Shown piece by piece: positions 55,986 through 64,000 of a stretch of DNA of 64,000 bases. Location of the stretch: the NCBI RefSeq assembly GCF_963678635.1, contig NC_087065.1, forward strand, positions 15,196,019 through 15,260,018, written 5' to 3'. Numbering within the stretch: the stretch's first letter is position 1; each line of letters opens with the position of its first letter. The stretch comes from Symsagittifera roscoffensis (lineage: Eukaryota; Xenacoelomorpha; Acoela; Convolutidae). The translations under genes were made by a program, and so were the position numbers. The notes beneath the pieces are model-generated. The model had not been told where the DNA came from and did no database searches. It was given only the letters and a program-made list of their open reading frames with translations.

Positions 55986-58326
55986 TTGATAAAACTGTTA
56001 CTAGTGCAAAGGTGATTACTTCTTGTTTTATACATTTACATATAGTCAAAATTGAGGAAACGAGGAAGGTGACAAAAATTACGAAAGATAAGAAAGATGT
56101 CTTTCTTATAGAATAAAGGTCTTAACAATTAAATAGTTGTTGAAATATCGTACCCGAGGAGGTGGTCAAGGTTTTTTGAGAAGCTCAGGTAGGCTTTTGT
56201 GAGGGAGTGAAAAATTACAAAAAAACTGCAAAAAATTATGAAAAATGTGGAATTTTTCAAGGGTATCTATGCTAAAAAATGTTTTACGTTGAAAAAAGAT
56301 TGTAAAAATTGAAGAAAATTTTGAAGTTATTGTTTTTAGAAACTGAAATTTTCCAGAAAGAAGCATTTGAGAAATGATTGGTTTCGTCGAAATATTTTTT
56401 CTTTGTTGAATTTAAAATCAATGTGGCCAGATTGTTTTTTGATTTTCGACAAGGGGGTCGGATATGGGAAATTTTTGGTGAGGAGAAGTCTGGAAGTCTG
56501 GGATTGAGCTTCCTAGTTTTCTTTTTATTTAATGGATGGTTCGGCGTTTTGCGAAGTTATGTCAACTTTGGCCTAAATGATGTCGGTTTTTGTCTTTAGA
56601 TTTATTTAATAATTTTCCTTGGGGCAAATGTGGGGTATAAGTTGTGACAATATTGTTGATTTTGTACTGGTTTAAAGGGAAGGGTTCCAACATTTAAATT
56701 TTGTTTATCCTAATTGTCAAATATGAGCGTGTTGCTTATTTTTGACCTGGTGATCTTTTAGTTATAGTTTCATATTAATTTGAAGTAAACAATGTGTCGG
56801 CTAATGAAGTGGTGTCAAGCTGAGGTGATGTTTTGAACTCAATCTGATCGGTTGAAATTAAACTAGTTATTCAAGATCTTAAAATTAAACATAGAGAAAA
56901 AAAATTTGATGTAGTTTGAAATAGTGTTAGTAATGTATTTAATTTTTTAGGAAAAGGTTTTTGAAATTCAACTTTTTTAAATAATTTAAATTGTGGGATG
57001 TATTAATTGTCTATTTTTTGTAGATGTTTGATTTTGGTTTTGACTAGGATGCCTTGATCTATTAAGGTCTTCTTGGGGAGAAGGATAGATGTTGTATGTT
57101 GGTTTGTATTGCGGTTCGAGGTGCATGGCAAACTACGGGTATTAAAGGTTCGGATAGTAACGCGTGTCCTTTGTCAAATGTGTAAGGGTTTTCTTGAAAT
57201 GAAATTGATGATTGGGGTTGGTTTATTTGAGTAGACGTTGGTATTGTTGGAAGTTCCTCGGACGTCGTAGTCGGTGGGGATTGTTCTATTGGTTGTTGAT
57301 TAGCAATTTTGAAATGTTTGATTTTTTTTTCTTAAAAAAAATCTTTGTTCTTTATAATATTCTCCCATAAAATTGTTTAAGAGGATTGTTGCTAATGCAA
57401 AATGGTTTCTTGCTTTTTTTATACTTTTACATATTGTTAGAATTAGGGAAACCAGATGGGTGACAAAAATACTGTAAGAAGAAGGATGTCTTTTTTGTTG
57501 AATAGATGTCTCAACATTTAGGTAGTTATTGAATTGTCTTACCTGAGGAGGTGGTCAAGCATTATTGCAAAATTGAAGTAGGCTTTGGTTAGGGAATGAA
57601 AAAATTCGAAAAAACTGCAAAAAAATTATTAAGAAGAGGAGGAATATTTCGAGGGTGTCTAGCATAAAAAATCTACCGAATTGAAAAAAGATTGAAAAAA
57701 TTGAAGGAAAGTTTAATAATTGTTGTCTTGAGAATTCGAACTGTTTAAGAAAGAAGCATTTGAAATTTGATTCGGTTCGTCGAAACTTTTTTTACTTTCT
57801 GAGTCGAAAATTGAGTGTGGTCGGATTGTTTAATAATTTTTGACAAGTGGGCTGGGTATATGTAGTTTTTGGTCGAGGCAAGTTTGGAGGTCTAGGATTG
57901 AGCTTCTTAAATTTGTATTTATTTTTGATGATTGGGGGTATTCAGGAATTATATGTTTTTTAGGCTAAATGATCAGGTCGTATTTTTGCTTTAAGTTTCT
58001 TCAGTACTTTTCCTTGGGAGAAATTTGGAGTGTAAGTTGAGACATGTTTGTTGGATTTTGTTTATTTCAGTTGTCAATTATGAGCGTGTTGCCTTTTTTT
58101 TACCCGAAGGTCTTTAAGTTATAGTTTGAAGTGAGCAATGTCTCGGCTAAGGAAGTGCTGTCAGAATGGGGTGAAGTTTAGATAGATTCTGATTGACTGA
58201 AATTGATCTAGTTGTTTAAGAGTGGTAGCATGAAATCTGAAAAGGAGAAGAAAAACCGACGAAAATTTTAAAATGTTTAAAAATGATTAATTATTTTAAA
58301 AGGGGTTTTTGAAATTCATTATTTCA
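55986..58326 (-). pseudogene. Membrane ORF, spacer and leader remnants, two rounds (R3)
   Basis: Equivalent of 35,867-38,208 with few differences. Membrane-frame remnants at about 55,986-56,110 and 57,360-57,500. Confidence 0.5.
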
Positions 58327-60423
58327 TTATTCTGTAATAGTTTTGATTGTGGGATGAAATTTTTGTAATCTTTTTGTGGTTGACTTCGGAGTCGTGATAA
58401 TTGTGGTTGTTGTGAAATGTCTTTTGTTTCCTGTGGTAACAGTTTTTCTTCTAATTTTCAATTTATTTTTGTTTTTGAGGTACTTGTCTATTACTTTTTC
58501 TGTGAAGGTTTGGTGTCGTATTTCTAACTTCTGTATTTTTTTATTCTTATTATTGTGTTGATAAATGTATGTTTTGATTTTGTTGATGATTATCATCTGA
58601 GTTGCTGTGGACAATTTTTAGTCCTGTAAAGGAGTATAACTGAGTTTATTCGCGAAGAGCATAATCGTTTGGGTAATATGGTAAAAGATTATTTCGATGT
58701 TGAATTATTTCTTTTTTTTACAATAACTTTGTATGTTACATCAGTGGGTTTATAAATAGTTTCAAGTGGTCCTTTTCAGATTGGTTGTATTTTTTTGGAT
58801 TTTCCTTTTCTTTTACAAAACTTGGTGTTAAGCATATGTTTCAATTTTTAAGTTTGTAGCTGGTGTGAATCGTGAATTTATTTGTGATTGAACATTTTGT
58901 CTTTGTAGTAATTTTCTATTTTTGGATGTCTTGTTTTATTAAGATTTGGTTGGAGAGAAACATAGATTTCATACGTTGGTTCGTATTGTGTTTGCTTAGA
59001 GGTGCGTGGCGGAATACTGCTATCAAAGGTTCAGATAATAACACAAGTTTTTCTTCGAATGTGTAGAGATTTTCTTGAAAAGAAATGCGTGTTGATGATC
59101 GAGATTGGTTTGTTTGACTAGACGTTGGTGTTTTTGGGAGTTGTTGTGATGTCGTAGTCGGTAGATTTTGTTGCGTAGGTCATTGATTAGTAATTTTAGA
59201 ATGTTTCAACTATTTTGTTTAGGAAAAAAATCTATATTGTTTAAAGTATTTTTCTAAAAAAATGATTAAGAGGGTTGTTGCTAAAGGTGATTATTACCCT
59301 TTTTATACAATTACATATTGTCAAAACTTGGGAAACGAGGAAAGTGACAAAATTTAAGATAAGAAGAAAGATGTCTAGGTTAGGTAGGCTTTTATGAGGG
59401 AGTGAAAAAATACAAAAAAAAACTGCAAAAAATTATGAAAAAGGGGAGGATTATTTCAAGGTTATCCATGCAAAAAAAATACTAAGTTGAAAAAAGATTG
59501 TGAAAACTGATAAAAAATTTTGAAGTTAAAGTTGTTAGAAATTGAAATGTTCGAGAAATGATTTGTTTCGTCGAAATATTTATTACTTGTTGAATTTAAA
59601 ATCGATGTGGCCAGATTGTTTTTTGATTTTCGACAAATGGGTTGGATATGGGAAAATTTGGTTGAGAGAAGTCTGGAGATCTAGGAATGAGCTTCCTAGT
59701 TTTGTTTTTTTTATTGGATGGTTTGGGGTTTTGCGAAGTTATATCGACTTTAGCCTAAATGATCACGTCGGATTTTGTCTTAAGACATTTTTAACAGGAT
59801 TTTTATAAAAAAATGGAGAAAAAATGAAAAATTTGCAAACAAAATTGTCAATTAATGTATTTAATTAATTTGGAAGGGCTTTCTGCAATTCAAAATTTTA
59901 AAAAAATTTCAGATTGTGGGATGAAAATTTGTAATATGTTCGTGGTTGACTTCGGAGTCGTGACTTTACTTTTGTTTTCTGTTAAATTTTTTCTTCTTAT
60001 TTATGATTCATCTTTTGTTTTTGAGGTACTTGTCTATTACTTTTTCTGTGAAGTTTTGGTGTGGTATTTCTAACTTCTGTATTTTTTCATTCTAATCATT
60101 GTGTTGATTAATGTATGTTTTGATTTTGTTGATGATTATCATCTGAGTTGCTCTGGACAATTTTTAGTCCTGTATAAGAGTATAACTGTGTTTATTCGCA
60201 GAGAGCATAATCATTTGGGTAAAATGGTAACAGATTATTTCGATGTTGAATTATTTCTTTTTTTCTAATCAATAACTTTGTATGTTACATCAGTGGGTTT
60301 ATAAATAATTTGAAGTGGTCCTTTTCGGATTGGTTGTAACTTATTGGATATTTCTTTTTGTTTTACAAAACTTGGTATTAAGACATATGTTCCAATTTTT
60401 AAGTTTGTAGCTAGTGTGAATCG
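58327..60423 (-). pseudogene. pol (IN C-term): Integrase tails with third leader/spacer round (R3)
   Basis: 58,327-58,614 Lys/Thr-rich tail, 58,720-58,870 GPY region, 58,880-59,900 leader-to-spacer remnant, 59,905-60,423 second integrase tail. Same order as 38,209-40,304. Confidence 0.5.
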
Positions 60424-60476
60424 TGGCTACACAATGTTTCTAGGCAACTCCAAATTTGGCTACACAATGTTTCTAG
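60424..60476. repeat. 33-bp-period duplication replacing the integrase core (R3)
   Basis: Same two TGGCTACACAATGTTTCTAG copies as at 40,305; the shared scar shows R1 and R3 descend from one already core-less ancestor. Confidence 0.75.
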
Positions 60477-61709
60477 AGTGTTGTGTATGCGTAATAAGCG
60501 TTACAATGAGGTACAGGGTTGAGTGCTACGTAGTGGGTAAATGCATCAACTAGTACTATTTTGTATGAATTTCCTTCTGAAGAGGGCGATAAAAGGTTTT
60601 TTGTGTCAAATGAAGTTCTGCGTAGGAAAAATAAGCTTTGTCCTTTAAAGTCTTGTTTTTCTGCTAATTGTTTCTAGTATGGTTATGCTGTATTTGATTG
60701 ACATGTTATACAATCATTACATAAAATTTTCATCCAAACTGGTGCATTTGGAAAGTAAAAAGTTCGAAAAAAACTGAAGTATGCTTTTTCTGGTCCTGCA
60801 TGTCCTTTTGTATTTAAGCAATGTGAAATATGGAATGCTAAGAGTATCATGCTTAATGGTAGGCTTGTTACTTTTAAATCACGGGTTTGATATCCAAGAT
60901 ATCATTACTCTCATTTATTGTTGTGTTATTAACTTTAAAAAAAAGTCTAAGGAACGTTTTATTTCCTAAAATTGTGATATCTGCTTTCACAAGTTTTGCT
61001 TTATATTTATGCCAAGATTTGAGTTGTCTAATGACTGGGTTAAATTTTTGCAGTTTTTATAGTAGTTCTAGTGTTTTTTCTTCTGTAGCTGGTAGAAAAA
61101 TGTTTTTAATGTCTGTTTTCGAGAGATGCATATTATCTATAGGGACATGTAACTTAAAAATTTGATTTATAGAGTATTTCGAGGCTAAACTGGGGGTCCT
61201 GATAAAATTTAATTTTTCAGTTAAATTTTTTTTCTATTAAAAGAAATAGTTTTCTCCTGATCATTTTTTTGTTTAAGTGGCTTTTGTTTTGTGTTCATTT
61301 CGATCTATGTTGAGTATGCTTTCTGTTTAAATGTAGATAGTGCTAAAAGGTATACTTCGTAATGATTGTTTCGAACAGTGTTTTTTTCTGTAGCTGGTTT
61401 CAAAATGTTTTCAGTTTCTGTTTTTGAGAGATGTATACTATCTAACGGGAAATTCAAATTACGAAGTTAATTTATAGTGTATCTCGAGTCTAAACCTGAG
61501 GGTCCTGAGAAAATTTATTTTATCAGTTGAATTGTTTTTCTAATAAAGGAATTAGATTTTCCTATACAATTTTGTTTAAGCGGTTTTTTTGTTTGTTGAT
61601 GTTGATCCATGTTGAGTATAATATCGGTTTAGATTTAGATTGTCCTAATAGGTATACTTTGTCATGATTGATTTGACAATCTAGGTATAATCAGAAATGT
61701 TGTAAAAAA
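60477..61709 (-). pseudogene. pol (IN N-term): Integrase zinc finger and linker (R3)
   Basis: Equivalent of 40,358-41,590: first-Asp region near 60,545, His2Cys2 finger at about 60,670-60,880, duplicated linker to 61,709. Confidence 0.55.
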
Positions 61710-63300
61710 ATTTATTTATGCATTGTCATGATCGGTTTTTACTGCTAATTTTCATTCTAATCGTGGTGATGTTTCACCTTTTGCAAGACAGAACTTTACG
61801 TTTTGTAGTAATTCTACTGTCGTTTCTCGTGTTTTTAAATCAGGTAGTGTATTTTGGTTTAGTGTATCTGGCTAGGCCAAGTTTTTTCCTGCTGTCCCCA
61901 TACTATATGTAATTTTGAGAATTTCATCAAAATTAGTTGAAATGTATAACCTCTATGGTTTGGGTTTGATTTTTGTGTGAATAGGAAAATTATAGGTTTG
62001 TGATCTGTATTTAGAACTGTTGGATGTTTTGATCAAATAAATAAAAATTCATATTCGGTGAGAGTATATATTTTAGCTGTGCATTCTCTCATGAGTGTGG
62101 AGAGTCTAAGCTTGGCTTGTGTAATTAATGCTAAATTTTCTGAGATAAATTTTATTTAAGTTGTACTTTTGTGTGATTGTAACAATACTGCGCCAATTCC
62201 AAAGTTTGAACGTCACGCATAGCGTAAAATGGTTGATCTGGGTCTGGGATCGTATTTGATATTTGTTCAGTGAGGAGAGTTTTTATTTCGTCAAAACTTT
62301 TTTGATGTTCTTCTGTCCATTCAAATTTATTTTGTTGTCTAAGTATATTATAAAACGGTCATAAAATAACTGCACTTTATAGACATATTTACTTACAAAA
62401 TTACGCATTACAAAAAATTCCTGGAAATATTTCTTTTTGATGGAGGTTGAAGTTTTAATATAGCATCTATGCGAAATCTTTATCGGGGGGTCGTGTTTCC
62501 TTCACAAATAAGTCCGAGGATTTTCACAGGGGTTAAAAAATGTGATTTGTCAGGGGCTGCTTTCAAAATTTTATAAGTAAGACTTGGTGATTTTCATCTA
62601 ATACTTTAAGCATTTTGTGTTTAGTATGTGATTGCATAAAATTATGGTCTAGATAGGTTATCACATTTTACTGAGAACAAGTGTTCAAAAATTTTTGCTC
62701 ATAAATGCAGAAAAAGCTGCTGATTCTATAGAACTGCAAAAAAAGTCTATTAAATTCGTATTGTTGATATCAAATGACCATTTGCGTTAGGCGTCGTGAT
62801 TGTTCGTCTAGTGGCGTTTGATTGTAAGCGTTGTTCATGTCAGCTGTTTTAAAGTATTGTCCATTTAATTTTGTGAGTATCACTTTAATTGGTTCTATAG
62901 GCTAATTACATTTGGATTCAACTATAGTAGAGTGAATTAGGATATCTTGCGACCAAAATTTTTTTTAGTTTATCACCTTTAGCGAGGATGATAACGGGAT
63001 TTATAAATGTGTTTCCATTTGCTTGTTCTTCTTTGTTAACTGGTGAAATGATTTCGTATTGTTCTAGAATACCTAGTAACCTATTCACTTCATCTTGATC
63101 GTCGTTTGAAACTTTACTTGCTCATTGTTTTTTGAAAACTGCGTCAGGTTTCAAATGAAGACATAGTGGTGAATTTACTTTTCCAACATCAAATTTAGAT
63201 AAGGCATAAAACATTGGGTATTTGAGTAATATATCTGCTAATTGTTCAAATTATTGTTGGATGATCTGCGAGTGTTAAAAATTGAACATTGTGAGAAGTT
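61710..63300 (-). pseudogene. pol (RT-RH): RNase H and RT module, YLDH type (R3)
   Basis: RNase H to 62,230, RT to 63,300. Motif at 62,644-62,658 reads Y-L-D-H. Unlike R1 it keeps the N-terminal RT (63,020-63,290), which contains additional stops (for example in the MFNFQHSQ start region). Confidence 0.7.
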
Positions 63301-64000
63301 TTTAATGGTCATTTGTGTATTTTGAAGTTTGAAATGTTGGTTTAACTTAAGGTGTTTTTGTAAAATAGTCTGTGTTTTGGTTTGAGCCACTAGTTGTGTT
63401 GTTAATTGAGATTTCTTCACTGAGAATTTTTGATTGGCAAATATCTATTATTTGTAGAATGTTACTTACTCTAATTGCTCTTTCTTTTGTTGGAGAAATT
63501 GTTGCATTGGTTTCGCAAAATTCTAAAAGTTCTAGGGTAACATGATTTTGTATGGTGAATTGTTGTATGCGTGTAAAGAGATTATATCTGAATTAGTAAT
63601 TTTCATGTATTTAGTTAAAAAAGGTAATCCCACGATATTGTGTTTTAAATCTGTGATATGGAATTTTTTTTGAAGGTTTAAAAGTTTATTTTGTTCCATT
63701 GTTCGAGTTGGATTTTTTTCACAAACATTTGTTGAACTTGATCCTTGTGCTGTAGCTACATTGCTTGATGATTCTGAAGGTGAAAGTTTTGGGTGCAAAT
63801 TCTGCATTTCATTCGATGTGGGAATATTTATAATCTTTGATTTTGCGCCTGATTCTCGAGAAAACCAATTTCAAGGTCTGATGTTTGAAAATGTTTACTT
63901 TTGTGGACTATCTAGGAGAATTGGAATTGTGCAAATTCTTTCTTAGGTGGTTGTATTTTATTTGTTGTATTTCGATCTATATTATTTGTGTTTAAACTTT
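63301..64000 (-). pseudogene. pol (PR): Protease-like region (R3)
   Basis: The 91-codon frame 63,532-63,807 joins the Ser-rich QNLHPKLSPSESSSNVATAQ segment to NIVGLPFLTKY in one uninterrupted frame, the best copy of this region here. The protease active-site triad is not seen within the window; identification as retropepsin C-terminus rests on the hydrophobic-Gly element and position upstream of RT. Confidence 0.4.

Larger units (their letters stand above)
55986..64000 (-). repeat. Array block R3 (incomplete)
   Basis: Collinear with R1 at a constant offset of 20,119 from 55,986 to about 63,020, then continues into N-terminal RT and protease sequence that R1 lacks. Leaves the window still within the element. 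Confidence 0.75.

Overview
This window is AT-rich, intron-containing nuclear DNA of an invertebrate animal (inference). The supports are retroelement families known from animals, small spliceosomal-type introns, and hAT-type miniature elements with 8-bp target-site duplications. I cannot name the species. Host protein-coding content is minimal: the only candidate is a duplicated terminal exon of a small Cys-containing protein at 19.9 and 21.5 kb. Nearly everything else is retroelement-derived.

One divergent Ty3/Gypsy-like (metavirid-like) retroelement family dominates. Its order, pieced together from degenerate copies, is: protease-like region, reverse transcriptase (RT), RNase H (RH), integrase (DD35E core plus GPY tail), an A-rich spacer, a 62-codon two-membrane-segment reading frame, a Gln/Pro-rich frame, an envelope-like glycoprotein gene, a Ser/Pro-rich ORF, a 265-codon frame lacking an early ATG, a ~150-aa ORF, a short intron, and a long LTR-like repeat. 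The accessory ORFs recur in copies well diverged at the DNA level, and I recognise none of them.

Layout. 1-18.2 kb: plus-strand copies. A pol remnant (1-3.36 kb) is followed by a ~6 kb segment (integrase tail to post-envelope ORF) present twice in tandem (copy A ~3.19-9.55 kb, copy B ~9.55-15.4 kb); copy B continues through the last ORFs, an intron and the LTR-like repeat. 18.2-21.9 kb: an unclassified repeat in tandem carrying the two Cys-rich exon copies. 21.9-27.6 kb: two tandem inverted copies of the LTR-like repeat, followed by minus-strand copies of the last two ORFs and a third LTR fragment. 27.6-31.6 kb: an inverted copy of the unclassified repeat, two hAT-like miniature elements, and a broken RT of a different retroelement family, ending at a 200-base gap (31,635-31,834). 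31.8-64 kb: minus-strand copies of the same retroelement, from LTR fragment and envelope remnant to a nested tandem array of spacer, integrase and RT/RH blocks.

The left and right halves converge tail-to-tail. Because sense strands are A/C-rich and G-poor, the plus strand flips from A/C-rich to T/G-rich near 18-22 kb. The right-hand array shares private lesions between blocks: a mutated RT catalytic Asp, an integrase core replaced by a 33-bp duplication, and an identical RT-to-membrane-ORF breakpoint. It therefore grew by DNA-level duplication after the element died. No copy here is intact; all pol and envelope genes are pseudogenes.
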